64,000 nt of DNA from an uncultured Oscillospiraceae bacterium. Its GTDB lineage: Bacteria; Bacillota; Clostridia; Oscillospirales; Acutalibacteraceae. Below the pieces are notes generated by a model that worked only from the letters and a program-made list of their open reading frames with translations, had not been told where the DNA came from and did no database searches. The position numbers and the translations under genes were made by a program. Below are positions 40,886 to 50,212 of the stretch, piece by piece. How positions within the stretch are numbered: the stretch's first letter is position 1; each line of letters begins with the position of its first letter. The stretch covers positions 248,001-312,000 of the forward strand of contig UQFO01000001.1 in assembly GCA_900540275.1 (NCBI GenBank). The letters run 5' to 3'.

Positions 40886-43132
40886 ATGGCGCCAAGAAAA
40901 AAGAAATCCGCGCCCAAACGCCCGCCGGTGCAAAAGACGCACGGCGTAATCGAAGGAGCGGGCATGGTCGTCGAACAGAAAATCGCAAATACGCTTGAGC
41001 TCAACTACATGCCCTACGCGATGAGCGTTATTTTGTCCAGGGCCATCCCGGAAATCGACGGCTTCAAGCCAAGCCACCGCAAGCTGCTGTATACCATGTA
41101 CAAAATGGGTCTGCTCACGGGCGCGCGCACAAAATCCGCAAATATCGTCGGGCAGACGATGAAATTAAACCCGCACGGCGACCAGGCTATTTATGACACC
41201 ATGGTGCGCCTCAGCCGCGGCTACGAGGCGCTTTTGCACCCGTATGTCGATTCAAAGGGCAATTTCGGCAAGTTCTACAGCAGGGACATGGCGTGGGCCG
41301 CGTCGAGATATACCGAGGCGAAGCTCGACCCCATCTGCGGGGAGCTGTTCCGCGACATCGACAAGGATACCATCGATTTTGTGGACAATTACGACAATAC
41401 CTTAAGAGAGCCGACGCTTCTGCCCGCGTCTTACCCGTCCGTGCTGGTAAACGCAAACACCGGCATCGCCGTCGGAATGGCAAGCTCCATCTGTTCCTTT
41501 AACTTGAAAGAGGTTTGTGAAACCGCGATAGCGCTCATCCGCGACCCGCAGCACGACATTTCCTCCACGCTTCCCGCGCCCGATTTTACGGGCGGCGGCC
41601 AAATCGTCTATTCCAAAGAGACGTTCGGCCAGATTTACAAAACGGGCAGGGGCAGCTTCAAGGTGCGCGCCCGCTACGCCTACGATAAATCGGCAAACTG
41701 CATCGACATCCTCGGCATTGCGCCAACGACCACCTGCGAGGCTATCATTGAAAAGATTATCGATATCGTAAAAGCGGGCAAAATCAAGGAAATAGCCGAC
41801 GTACGCGACGAAACGGGTTTAGACGGCCTGAAAATTACAATCGATTTAAAGCGCGGCGCAGACCCCGACAGGCTTATGCAGCGCCTGTATAAAATGACGC
41901 CGCTCGAAGACAGCTTTGCCTGTAACTTCAACGTCCTTATTGCCGGCGTGCCGCGCGTGCTGGGCGTGCGGGAGCTCTTGGACGAATGGACGGCCTTCCG
42001 CGTGGAATGCGTCAGGCGCCGCACCCACTTTGATTTAAGCAAAAAGAAGGACAAGCTGCATCTGTTAAGCGGGCTCAAGCTTATTTTGCTCGATATCGAC
42101 AAGGCCGTGCGCATCGTGCGTGAAACGGCGGAGGAGGACGAGGTCGTCCCCAACCTGATGATAGGCTTCGGCATAGACGAAATCCAGGCGGAATACGTCG
42201 CGGAGATTAAGCTGCGCCACCTCAACAGGGAATACATTTTAAAGCGCACGCAGGAAATCGAGACGCTGGAAAAGGACATAGAAGAGCTGGAAGCCATTCT
42301 CGCAAGCAAGACGCGCGTCAAGACTATCATCATAAACGAATTGAAAGAAGTCGCGGAAAAATACGGGCAGCCCAGGAAAAGCATCCTGATTTATCCCGAT
42401 GAGATTGAGGACGTACAGCTCGAGGAGGAAATCCCCGATTATCCGGTCAATCTTTTCTTTACAAAGGAAGGCTATTTTAAAAAGATTACGCCCTTGTCCC
42501 TGCGCATGAGCGGGGAGCAAAAGCTGAAGCCTGAGGACGAAATCACGCAGACGGTGGAGGCGACGAACGCCTGCGATTTGCTGTTCTTTACGAACAAATG
42601 CCAGGTTTATAAGGCGAAGGCGTCAGATTTTCCCGATACCAAAGCGAGCGTTTTGGGTGAATATATCCCGGCGCGGCTCGGTATGGACGAGGGGGAAACG
42701 GCCGTTTATATGGTCATGACGAAAGACTACAACGGCATTCTGCTGTTCGCTTTTGAAAACGGCAAGGTCGCCAAGGTGCCGCTCGAGGCATATGCGACAA
42801 AAACCAACCGCAAAAAGCTCGCAAACGCCTACAGCGACAAATCGCCGCTCGTAAGCTGCGTCTTCGCGCTGGAGGACGGGGAGTTCCTGCTCACCTCTTC
42901 AAGCGGCAGGATGCTGCTGCTCCACAGCGGCGCGCTGAGCCTAAAATCTACCAGGAGCACGCAGGGCGTAGCGGTTATGACGATGAAGAAGGGACACCGC
43001 CTGATGGGTATCAGGCCCTACGCAGAGGGGACCTTCCAAAAGCCGAACCGTTACCGCATGAAAAGCCTTCCCGCGCTCGGCGCGTTGCCGCTTCCAGAGG
43101 ACAGCGGCGCGTCCCAGCTGACTATTTTGTAA
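40886..43132 (+). CDS. Type II topoisomerase subunit A (divergent GyrA/ParC paralogue)
   Basis: 748 residues from ATG 40886 (GGAG 11 bases upstream). A basic tail APRKKKSAPKRPP precedes the winged-helix breakage domain: MPYAMSVILSRAIPEIDGFKPSHRKLLY, then the active-site tyrosine in ASRYTEAKLDPI. The tower and coiled coil follow (LRHLNREYILKRTQEIETLE), then a beta-pinwheel C-terminal domain with blades such as DLLFFTNKCQVYK and GILLFAFENGKVAKV. There is no obvious GyrA-box, which favours decatenation/relaxation over supercoiling (inference). It forms a heterotetramer with the upstream subunit B. Slightly shorter than typical GyrA. Confidence 0.88.
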   Translation: MAPRKKKSAPKRPPVQKTHGVIEGAGMVVEQKIANTLELNYMPYAMSVILSRAIPEIDGFKPSHRKLLYTMYKMGLLTGARTKSANIVGQTMKLNPHGDQAIYDTMVRLSRGYEALLHPYVDSKGNFGKFYSRDMAWAASRYTEAKLDPICGELFRDIDKDTIDFVDNYDNTLREPTLLPASYPSVLVNANTGIAVGMASSICSFNLKEVCETAIALIRDPQHDISSTLPAPDFTGGGQIVYSKETFGQIYKTGRGSFKVRARYAYDKSANCIDILGIAPTTTCEAIIEKIIDIVKAGKIKEIADVRDETGLDGLKITIDLKRGADPDRLMQRLYKMTPLEDSFACNFNVLIAGVPRVLGVRELLDEWTAFRVECVRRRTHFDLSKKKDKLHLLSGLKLILLDIDKAVRIVRETAEEDEVVPNLMIGFGIDEIQAEYVAEIKLRHLNREYILKRTQEIETLEKDIEELEAILASKTRVKTIIINELKEVAEKYGQPRKSILIYPDEIEDVQLEEEIPDYPVNLFFTKEGYFKKITPLSLRMSGEQKLKPEDEITQTVEATNACDLLFFTNKCQVYKAKASDFPDTKASVLGEYIPARLGMDEGETAVYMVMTKDYNGILLFAFENGKVAKVPLEAYATKTNRKKLANAYSDKSPLVSCVFALEDGEFLLTSSSGRMLLLHSGALSLKSTRSTQGVAVMTMKKGHRLMGIRPYAEGTFQKPNRYRMKSLPALGALPLPEDSGASQLTIL

Positions 43133-43171
43133 AAATCATGCGGGAAAAAAGAAAAAATGCATGAAAAAGGC

Positions 43172-43200
43172 TTGCAAAAAATAAATGTGTATGGTATTAT
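43172..43200 (+). promoter_or_regulatory. secG promoter
   Basis: -35 TTGCAA (43172-43177), 17-bp spacer, -10 TATTAT (43195-43200). Confidence 0.65.
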
Positions 43201-43275
43201 TATCTGGCTATTTATGTATGATATCAAAATTCAGCGGCGCATATGCGCGCTTTTAGAAAGGGCAGGTACTCCATC

Positions 43276-43521
43276 ATGAGCATTTGGGAATACGTTATGG
43301 GCGGCGTAATGCTGTTATTCTCTATCGCAATCGTTATCGTCATCATCCTTCAGGAAGGCCACCAGCAGGGCATTGGCGTTGTTACCGGCGGCGCGGACAC
43401 ATTCTTCTCCAAGAATAAGGCCCGTTCCATCGACACGTTTCTGGCACGCTGGACGAAGGTTTTCGCGGCGGGCTTCGTGCTTCTCGTTATCGGCCTCAAC
43501 GCGTTTGCTTTCTTTAAATAA
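43276..43521 (+). CDS. secG: Preprotein translocase subunit SecG
   Basis: 81 residues with two membrane helices (VMGGVMLLFSIAIVIVIILQ and VFAAGFVLLVIGLNAFAF) and the loop GHQQGIGVVTGGADTFFSKNKAR, matching the SecG Q-x-G-L/I-G...G...F pattern. SecG assists SecYEG in protein export. The start at ATG 43276 gives standard SecG length; an upstream in-frame ATG at 43243 adds a basic tail without homology. It has its own promoter and terminator, so is transcribed alone. Confidence 0.92.
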   Translation: MSIWEYVMGGVMLLFSIAIVIVIILQEGHQQGIGVVTGGADTFFSKNKARSIDTFLARWTKVFAAGFVLLVIGLNAFAFFK

Positions 43522-43533
43522 TGGTTTGACCTC

Positions 43534-43564
43534 AAACGGGGCGGTTTTTACCGTCCCGTTTTTT
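43534..43564 (+). terminator. Intrinsic terminator after secG
   Basis: 12-bp stem AAACGGGGCGGT / ACCGTCCCGTTT (one G-T pair), short T/A loop, followed by a T run. Confidence 0.85.
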
Positions 43565-43662
43565 CATGCCGCCAATTCATTCGTTTTGGAAAAAACGGCG
43601 CTTTTCGCGGTGAATTTCTGTGAAAAAAGTTTGAATCAACGGTAAATTCTTCTTTCTTTTAC

Positions 43663-43691
43663 TTTACACGGAACACAAGATATAGTATTAT
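43663..43691 (+). promoter_or_regulatory. Promoter of the pyrH-frr-uppS run
   Basis: -35 TTTACA (43663-43668), 17-bp spacer, -10 TATTAT (43686-43691), about 70 bp before the pyrH start. No terminators were seen between here and the end of polC apart from small hairpins in 45066-45208. Confidence 0.65.
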
Positions 43692-43759
43692 TAATCTGAT
43701 AATCTGAACCGTTTCACCTATTACAATTACCCTTGCTATGCGGAAAGGACTTGAAATGT

Positions 43760-44464
43760 ATGGAACCCAAGTATAAAAGGATTCTTTTGAAGCTCAGCGG
43801 CGAGTCGCTCGCCGGCGGGCAGGCGCACGGTATCGATTTCGACACGGTGCTGAAAATCTGCGCTCCGATTAAAACGCTTGTCGATATGGGCGTGGAGGTT
43901 GCAATCGTCGTAGGCGGCGGCAACTTCTGGAGGGGCCGCAGCAGCGGCAACATGGACAGGACGCGCGCAGACCACATGGGTATGCTCGCGACCGTTATCA
44001 ACGCGCTTGGCGTCGCGGACGCCCTCGAACAGCTCGGTGCCGTTGTCCGCGTACAGACTGCAATCACCATGCAGCAGGTTGCGGAGCCTTATATCCGCAA
44101 CAAGGCGGTACGCCATCTGGAAAAGGGCCGCGTCGTCGTTTTTGGCTGCGGCACGGGCAACCCGTTCTTTTCCACCGATACGGCAGCGTCCCTGCGCGCG
44201 GCGGAAATCGACGCGGACATCATCTTCAAAGCTACGATGGTAGACGGCGTATACGACAGCGACCCCAAGAAAAACCCGGAGGCCAAAAAGTACGACACCG
44301 TTTCCTTCCTCGACGTCCTCAATAAAGACCTGGGCGTGATGGATTCCACGGCGGCCTCGCTTTGCAAAGACAACAACATCCCAATCCTTGTTTTCAGTAT
44401 TGAACAGCCGGAGAATATCGTCGCCGCCGTCTGCGGGGAAGATATCGGTACCCTGGTCGAATAA
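43760..44464 (+). CDS. pyrH: UMP kinase
   Basis: 234 residues, bacterial hexameric UMP kinase of the amino-acid-kinase fold. Seen: RILLKLSGESL, VVGGGNFWRGR, the UMP-binding ADHMGMLATVINAL and TGNPFFSTDTAA, and KATMVDGVYDSDP at the ATP site. It phosphorylates UMP to UDP, feeding RNA, sugar nucleotides and DNA. The start at 43760 follows GGAAAGG; length is standard. frr follows 46 bp downstream as in most bacteria, but the usual rpsB-tsf pair is not upstream. Confidence 0.97.
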   Translation: MEPKYKRILLKLSGESLAGGQAHGIDFDTVLKICAPIKTLVDMGVEVAIVVGGGNFWRGRSSGNMDRTRADHMGMLATVINALGVADALEQLGAVVRVQTAITMQQVAEPYIRNKAVRHLEKGRVVVFGCGTGNPFFSTDTAASLRAAEIDADIIFKATMVDGVYDSDPKKNPEAKKYDTVSFLDVLNKDLGVMDSTAASLCKDNNIPILVFSIEQPENIVAAVCGEDIGTLVE

Positions 44465-44510
44465 TAACAAAAGCTAAAAATCCAGATTGAGAAATTCGGA
44501 GGAGAGCATC

Positions 44511-45065
44511 ATGAAAGAATTGTTACAAAAGGCGGAAAGCCGCATGCAGAAGCGCATTGACCACCTGGCGGGCGATTTCGCCGCGGTCAGGGCAGGCAGG
44601 GCAAACCCCGCCGTCCTCGATAAGATTATGGTCGATTACTACGGAACGCCCACGCCGATTAACCAGCTTGCCGCCGTATCCGTTACAGAGGCGCGCACGC
44701 TTACCATCCAGCCTTGGGACGCGTCTGTCATCCACCCGATTGAAAAGGCAATCCAGACGTCCGACCTCGGCATCAACCCGCAGACAGACGGGAAAACCCT
44801 TCGCATCATGTTCCCGCCGCTTACTGAGGACAGGCGTAAGGAGCTTGTCAAGGATATCCGTAAAATGGCGGAGGAAACAAAGATTTCCCTGCGCAATGTC
44901 CGCCGGGAAAGCATTGAAAAGGGCAAGGCGATGAAGAAGGACGGCGCGCTTACCGAGGACGAACTCAAGCAGGTCGAAAAGAAGGTACAGGACCTTACTG
45001 ACCGTTTTGTAAAGGAAACCGATAAAATGGTGGAGAAAAAAGAAAAAGAAGTCATGGAGATATAG
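44511..45065 (+). CDS. frr: Ribosome recycling factor
   Basis: 184 residues; GGAGGAG lies 7 bases before the ATG. RRF works with EF-G to split post-termination ribosomes. Typical features: FAAVRAGRANPAVLDKIMVDYYG, TPINQLAAVSV, IQPWDASVIHPIEKAI, and the long helices ending in RRESIEKGKAMKKDGALTED. Full-length. It follows pyrH and is probably co-transcribed. The 143-bp gap after it has a hairpin GGCGGGA...TCCCGCC at about 45101-45125, which may set downstream expression. Confidence 0.97.
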   Translation: MKELLQKAESRMQKRIDHLAGDFAAVRAGRANPAVLDKIMVDYYGTPTPINQLAAVSVTEARTLTIQPWDASVIHPIEKAIQTSDLGINPQTDGKTLRIMFPPLTEDRRKELVKDIRKMAEETKISLRNVRRESIEKGKAMKKDGALTEDELKQVEKKVQDLTDRFVKETDKMVEKKEKEVMEI

Positions 45066-45208
45066 TCCCCCTTCATAAGCTCTTAGTAGAAATACCGGTT
45101 CGGCGGGAGTGCGGCGCATTCCCGCCATCACTTGTAAAACGGGCGGATACCGGGCAGTATGGACAATGCTGCCGGTAGCGCCCGGAATTTTAAAGCGGCG
45201 GTGGCGTA

Positions 45209-45970
45209 ATGGCGTTTGGTTTTTTAAAAAAGAATGGTTCCGGCGATAGGGAGCTCACCCTTTCCGATATCACACTGCCCAGGCATGTCGGCATTATTAT
45301 GGACGGCAACGGGCGCTGGGCAAAGAAAAGAGGCCTCCCACGCAGCGCGGGACACTCGGCCGGCGCGCAGAATTTTCGAACGATTACCAAATACTGCAGC
45401 TCCATCGGCATCAAATACCTGACCATCTATGCGTTTTCCACGGAAAACTGGAAACGCCCGAAGGAAGAAGTCGATTCTTTGATGAACCTCTTCAAATCCT
45501 ATCTGGAAGAAGCGCTGCGCGACTTCAAGGACGAGGATATCGTCGTCCGGTTTATCGGCGATAAATCAGCCTTTTCGCCTGATTTGCAGGCGCTCATCAA
45601 AGAAAACGAGGAATGCTCCGCCCACCGCACCGGCATGGTGCTCAACCTTGCCATGAATTACGGCGGGCGGGACGAAATCATCCGTGCGGTCAAGCAGATA
45701 GCGCTTGAAGTGAAAAACGGCTCGACTGATATTGATAAAATCGATGTACAGATGGTATCCGGCCATCTCTATACCGCGGGGCAGCCGGACCCCGACCTTA
45801 TCATCCGGCCGAGCGGGGAATACAGGATTTCCAATTTTTTGCTTTGGCAGTCGGCCTATGCCGAATATGTAATTTTAGACGACGTTCTGTGGCCGGACTT
45901 TACAAAAAAAATGCTGGATCAGGCTCTGATTGAATACGCAAAGCGCAGCAGGCGCTTCGGCGGCGTTTAA
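45209..45970 (+). CDS. uppS: Undecaprenyl diphosphate synthase
   Basis: 253 residues, cis-prenyltransferase making the C55 lipid carrier for cell-wall synthesis from farnesyl and isopentenyl diphosphate. Seen: HVGIIMDGNGRWAKKRGLPR with the catalytic Asp, GHSAGAQNFR, YAFSTENWKRP, and RPSGEYRISNFLLWQSAYAE near the end. The N-terminal 20 residues are variable; the ribosome site before the ATG is weak (GGCGGTGG). Full-length, standing before cdsA, so envelope lipid genes are together. Confidence 0.96.
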   Translation: MAFGFLKKNGSGDRELTLSDITLPRHVGIIMDGNGRWAKKRGLPRSAGHSAGAQNFRTITKYCSSIGIKYLTIYAFSTENWKRPKEEVDSLMNLFKSYLEEALRDFKDEDIVVRFIGDKSAFSPDLQALIKENEECSAHRTGMVLNLAMNYGGRDEIIRAVKQIALEVKNGSTDIDKIDVQMVSGHLYTAGQPDPDLIIRPSGEYRISNFLLWQSAYAEYVILDDVLWPDFTKKMLDQALIEYAKRSRRFGGV

Positions 45971-46011
45971 AACGGTCTCCTATTAATAAGATTTAAAGGC
46001 AGGGCTTTCTT

Positions 46012-46845
46012 ATGAAATTGAGAATCATTTCCGGCGTTTTGGGTTCGCTTTTACTCGTGGTTGCGCTTGCGCTCAATAAAATGTTCCCTATATTAATTAA
46101 TATTATGGTATCCCTCGCGGCGCTCGTCTGCGTAATCGAGCTTCTCACCGCAAGGGGCGTTATCAAAAACTTAAAGCTCTCCGTTCCCCCTATGGTGTTC
46201 GCGGTGCTTTTTCCCATCCTGCTATCGAGCGTGTGGTGGCCAATCCTTACATATTTGTTTGTTTTAGCGATGTTCGCCGTGTTGATTTTCTGGCACGATG
46301 AAATCCCGTTTGCGGACGTTGCGTTCACCTTTTCCACGACGGCGCTCGTCCTGCTGGGAATGGGCAGCATTATCATCCTGTGCGACCAGAACAGGACGCA
46401 CACGGGTTTTTACGTTACGATGTCGCTCGTCATCCCATGGGTGGCCGACGCCGGCGCATATTTTATGGGTACGTTTTTCGGCAAGCATAAGCTTTGCCCG
46501 AACATCAGCCCCAAAAAGACGGTGGAGGGCGCGGTCGGCGGCGTGGTTTTTGGTATAATCGGAGCAGCCGTAGACGCGCTCGTATTCCAGCTTTTGTTTT
46601 ACACGCAGTCCGGCCGGGAGGAAATCCATTATGTAAACCTCATCATCGTAGCGCTGCTCGGCGCGCTCGTTTCAATCGTCGGGGATTTGTGCTTTTCCAT
46701 CATCAAGCGCAGCTGCCACGTCAAGGATTACGGCAACGTTATCCCAGGGCACGGCGGGATTCTCGACCGGTGCGACAGCGTCATATTCGCGGCGCCCCTG
46801 CTTCTCGTATTCGTCCAGTATTTTCCGATTTTGACGGTCGCCTGA
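46012..46845 (+). CDS. cdsA: Phosphatidate cytidylyltransferase
   Basis: 277 residues with about eight membrane helices. It makes CDP-diacylglycerol from phosphatidic acid and CTP, the branch point of phospholipid synthesis. The family signature is complete: IIKRSCHVKDYGNVIPGHGGI continues into LDRCDSVIFAAPLL; WVADAGAYFMG and the P-K-K-T-V-E-G segment are also present. Normal length. Between uppS and dxr, as in many Firmicutes. Confidence 0.96.
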   Translation: MKLRIISGVLGSLLLVVALALNKMFPILINIMVSLAALVCVIELLTARGVIKNLKLSVPPMVFAVLFPILLSSVWWPILTYLFVLAMFAVLIFWHDEIPFADVAFTFSTTALVLLGMGSIIILCDQNRTHTGFYVTMSLVIPWVADAGAYFMGTFFGKHKLCPNISPKKTVEGAVGGVVFGIIGAAVDALVFQLLFYTQSGREEIHYVNLIIVALLGALVSIVGDLCFSIIKRSCHVKDYGNVIPGHGGILDRCDSVIFAAPLLLVFVQYFPILTVA

Positions 46846-46869
46846 CCGCCCTTTCGATAAGGTGATAAA

Positions 46870-48018
46870 ATGACCAAAAACCTATCCGTGCTCGGCTCGA
46901 CCGGCTCCATCGGCACACAAACGCTCGATGTCGCCGAAAAGCTCGGTATCTCCATAGAAGCGCTCACCGCGCACAGCAACGCGTCACTGCTCGAACAGCA
47001 GGCGCGCAGATTCCGCCCGCGCCTTGCCGTCCTTTTTGATGAGCAGGCGGCAAAGAGCCTTAAAATTTCCTTAGCCGATACAAGCGTGAAGGTATTATGC
47101 GGGATGGAAGGGCTCTGCGAGGCGGCTTCTATTGAACAGGCCGATACCGTTTTAAATTCCGTCGTCGGCATGGTGGGGCTTGCCCCTACGCTTGCGGCGG
47201 CTGGCGCGAAAAAAAATATTGCGCTTGCCAATAAGGAAACGCTCGTCGCGGGCGGCTCGCTCGTAATGGAAGCGGTAAGGGAAAACCACGTAAGCCTTTA
47301 CCCGGTGGACAGCGAGCATTCCGCTGTTTTCCAGTGCTTACAGGGCTGCCCGGATGGTAAGGCGCTCTCGCGTATCATCCTGACCGCGTCGGGCGGGCCG
47401 TTTTTCGGCAGGACGCGTGAGGGGCTTCAAAATATAACGCCGAAAGAGGCGCTTAAGCACCCAAATTGGAGTATGGGCGCGAAAATTACGATAGATTCCG
47501 CGACCATGATGAACAAGGGGCTTGAGATTATCGAGGCCTCCTGGCTGTTTGGGCTGCCGGAGGACAGAATCGACGTGGTCGTCCACAGGGAGAGCATCGT
47601 GCATTCCCTGGTTGAGTATCAGGACAATTCCGTCATCGCGCAGCTGGGCGTGCCAGATATGCGCATTCCCATCCAATACGCGCTGACCTATCCGGAAAGA
47701 GTGGAATCACCGGTTAAAAGGCTCAGCCTTGCGCAGGCGGGAAGGCTTACGTTTTATGAACCGGATTCCGTCACGTTTTCCTGTATGGAGGTATGCAGGA
47801 AGGCCATACGCAGGGGCGGGCTTGCTCCCGCGGCAGCAAACGGGGCAAATGAGGAAGCGGTCTCCCTGTTTTTAAAAGAAAAAATTTCTTTTCTTGAAAT
47901 TGGGCAGCTTACAGATGCGGCAATGAATAATCAGCCCGGCGGAGAAATAACCTGTATACAGGACATAATAGAAGCAGACAAGTCTGCAAGGGAGTTTGTC
48001 CTGCGCCACGCAACCTAA
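46870..48018 (+). CDS. dxr: 1-deoxy-D-xylulose-5-phosphate reductoisomerase
   Basis: 382 residues. First committed enzyme of the MEP isoprenoid pathway, converting DXP to MEP with NADPH. Seen: NADPH motif LGSTGSIGTQTLDV, NKETLVAGG, metal-binding PVDSEHSAVFQCL, the conserved HPNWSMGAKITIDSATMMNKG, and C-terminal ANGANEEAVSLFL. Normal length. With ispG downstream it supplies isoprenoid precursors, including the substrate used by UppS. Confidence 0.97.
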   Translation: MTKNLSVLGSTGSIGTQTLDVAEKLGISIEALTAHSNASLLEQQARRFRPRLAVLFDEQAAKSLKISLADTSVKVLCGMEGLCEAASIEQADTVLNSVVGMVGLAPTLAAAGAKKNIALANKETLVAGGSLVMEAVRENHVSLYPVDSEHSAVFQCLQGCPDGKALSRIILTASGGPFFGRTREGLQNITPKEALKHPNWSMGAKITIDSATMMNKGLEIIEASWLFGLPEDRIDVVVHRESIVHSLVEYQDNSVIAQLGVPDMRIPIQYALTYPERVESPVKRLSLAQAGRLTFYEPDSVTFSCMEVCRKAIRRGGLAPAAANGANEEAVSLFLKEKISFLEIGQLTDAAMNNQPGGEITCIQDIIEADKSAREFVLRHAT

Positions 48019-48037
48019 GCCGGCGTATTGAAAGGAT

Positions 48038-49117
48038 TTGATTGTCATAGAAGTCGCAGCATTGATTATTATCGGCATCCTGCTGTTTGAGTTAATTATT
48101 TTCTGCCATGAGGGCGGCCATTTTATCGCGGCAAAGCTTTCTGGCGTGCGCGTCAACGAATTCGCGCTCGGCATGGGGCCGAAACTCTTCCAGTTTACAA
48201 AAGGGGAGACGACCTATTCGCTCCGCCTGCTGCCCATCGGCGGCTACTGCGCCATGGAGGGCGAGGACGAGCAGAGCGAGGACCCGAAGGCGTTCGGCAA
48301 CAAGCCGGTGTGGAAGCGTATCATCATCGTATGCGCGGGCGCGTTTATGAATATTGTGCTCGGCCTTTTGATGATGCTCATTATCGTAGTACAGCAGCCC
48401 ATGTATGCGACGACAACGATAGACGCTTTCCCTGAGAACTCCGTTACACAGGAAAACGGCCTCAGAGAGGGCGACCGTTTTGTATCGATTGATGGTTATG
48501 ACATTTATAATTCGCGTGATATTACCTTTGCGCTTGCAACGGTACAGAATTATAAAGCGGATGTCGTGGTAGAAAGAAATGGGGAGACAATCGACCTGGG
48601 CGAAATGAAATTCGCCACAAGAACCGACAAGGAAGGCAATAAAACCCTGGTGCTCGATTTTTACGTCGTACCGCAGGAACGCACCTTCCTGAGCGTGCTC
48701 CAGCAAACATGGGAACAGACGGTTTCCGTGGTGCGCATCACCTGGTACAGCCTGATTGGCTTAATCACAGGAAGGTTCGGCTTTAACGCGCTTTCAGGGC
48801 CTATCGGCATCGTTTCAGCCATTTCGGACGTAGCGTCCGCCGGCCTGCAGATAAACTTCCTGAGCGCGTTCAATAACATTTTAAGCGTTATGATGCTTAT
48901 CACAGTAAACCTCGGCATCGTCAATATGCTTCCAATCCCGGCGCTCGACGGCGGCAGGCTGATTTTCCTGATAATCGAGGGCATCCGCAGGAAGCCGGTT
49001 CCCGCAAAATATGAGGGCATCGTCCACGGCGTTGGGTTTGCGCTTTTGATGGTGTTTATGGTCGTTGTCGCCTTCAGCGATATTGTCCGCCTCTTTACTG
49101 GCAGCGGGCTGGGATAG
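48038..49117 (+). CDS. rseP: Site-2 metalloprotease RseP (M50)
   Basis: About 359 residues. Zinc site FCHEGGHF (H24, E25, H28), PDZ domain about 110-190 (PENSVTQENGLREGDRFVSI), and the second motif NMLPIPALDGGRL in a later helix. RseP-type proteases cut transmembrane substrates, such as anti-sigma factors or signal peptides, within the membrane. The start is uncertain: TTG 48038 is only one base from AAAGGA, and ATT 48041 or TTG 48062 are alternatives; no ATG is available. Position between dxr and ispG is conserved in Clostridia. Confidence 0.92.
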   Translation: MIVIEVAALIIIGILLFELIIFCHEGGHFIAAKLSGVRVNEFALGMGPKLFQFTKGETTYSLRLLPIGGYCAMEGEDEQSEDPKAFGNKPVWKRIIIVCAGAFMNIVLGLLMMLIIVVQQPMYATTTIDAFPENSVTQENGLREGDRFVSIDGYDIYNSRDITFALATVQNYKADVVVERNGETIDLGEMKFATRTDKEGNKTLVLDFYVVPQERTFLSVLQQTWEQTVSVVRITWYSLIGLITGRFGFNALSGPIGIVSAISDVASAGLQINFLSAFNNILSVMMLITVNLGIVNMLPIPALDGGRLIFLIIEGIRRKPVPAKYEGIVHGVGFALLMVFMVVVAFSDIVRLFTGSGLG

Positions 49118-49132
49118 CGAAAGGATTATAAG

Positions 49133-50179
49133 ATGAAACAGACAAAAATGGTAAAAGCGGGGAACGTTACAATCGGCGGCGGCGCGAAGGTCAGCGTACA
49201 GTCGATGCTGAGCGTGCCTGCCCATGATATAGAAGGCAGCGTACGGCAGGCAATCGCGCTTGAACAGGCGGGATGCGGCATCATCCGCGCCGCCGTTCCC
49301 AATATGAAGGCCGCCGCGCTGATTCCCGCGCTTAAAAAAGCGGTGAAGGCGCCGGTTGTCGCGGATATCCACTTCGATTACCGTATCGCGCTTGCCTGTG
49401 TTTCGGCGGGCGTCGATAAAATACGCATCAACCCCGGCAATATCGGGGATGAAAGCCGCGTAAAAGCAGTCGCTGACGCGTGCAGGCAGAATGGCATCCC
49501 CATCCGCATCGGGGTGAATTCAGGTTCGCTGGAAAAACATATTTTGAAAAAACACGGCGCGCCGACCGCTGAAGCTTTGTGCGACAGCGCGCTTTACCAT
49601 GCGTCCCTGCTTGAAAAATTTGATTTTACGGACATTGTCCTTTCCATGAAATCATCGTGTGTCAAAACGATGGTCGAGGCCTACGAGCTTGCCCACGAAC
49701 GCTGTTCCTACCCGCTTCACCTCGGCGTGACGGAGGCCGGTACCGAGCGCATGGGTATTATAAAATCCGCCGCGGGCATCGGCTCGCTTCTGCTTCACGG
49801 CATAGGGGACACCATCCGCGTCTCTTTGACGGCAGACCCGCTGAAGGAGGTCGAAGCGGCGAAGGATTTACTCAAAGCGCTCGATTTATCGGATGAGGGC
49901 ATCCAGTTTATTTCCTGCCCAACGTGCGGCAGGACGAAAATTGACTTAATCCGCCTTGCAAACGAGGCGGAAAATCGTTTGAGCGGCTGCCGTAAGCATT
50001 TGAAGGTCGCGATTATGGGCTGCGCGGTCAACGGGCCTGGAGAAGCCAGGGAAGCCGACGTCGGCATCGCGGGCGGCGACGGTGTGGGACTGATTTTTAA
50101 AAAGGGAGAAATCATCCGCAGGGTCCCGGAGGACAGGCTGATAGACGAGCTGATAAGGGAAGTCGAAAAAATACATTGA
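49133..50179 (+). CDS. ispG: 4-hydroxy-3-methylbut-2-enyl diphosphate synthase
   Basis: 348 residues. IspG (GcpE) converts MEcPP to HMBPP in the MEP pathway using a 4Fe-4S cluster. N-terminal TIM barrel with VKAGNVTIGGGAKVSVQSML, VADIHFDYRIALAC and KIRINPGNIGD. C-terminal cluster ligands in ISCPTCGRTKIDL (two Cys) and GCAVNGPGEA (third Cys and Glu). Standard short form without the plant-type insertion. It starts 15 bp after rseP. Confidence 0.97.
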   Translation: MKQTKMVKAGNVTIGGGAKVSVQSMLSVPAHDIEGSVRQAIALEQAGCGIIRAAVPNMKAAALIPALKKAVKAPVVADIHFDYRIALACVSAGVDKIRINPGNIGDESRVKAVADACRQNGIPIRIGVNSGSLEKHILKKHGAPTAEALCDSALYHASLLEKFDFTDIVLSMKSSCVKTMVEAYELAHERCSYPLHLGVTEAGTERMGIIKSAAGIGSLLLHGIGDTIRVSLTADPLKEVEAAKDLLKALDLSDEGIQFISCPTCGRTKIDLIRLANEAENRLSGCRKHLKVAIMGCAVNGPGEAREADVGIAGGDGVGLIFKKGEIIRRVPEDRLIDELIREVEKIH

Positions 50180-50212
50180 TTTGTTCAGATACAGGATGAA
50201 GAGGGATAATTT

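Noticed and set aside
41680..42384. Long Ser/Arg-rich frame on the minus strand inside the topoisomerase A gene
   Set aside because: Shadow of a conserved coding strand; composition is that of reversed codons, no start signal.
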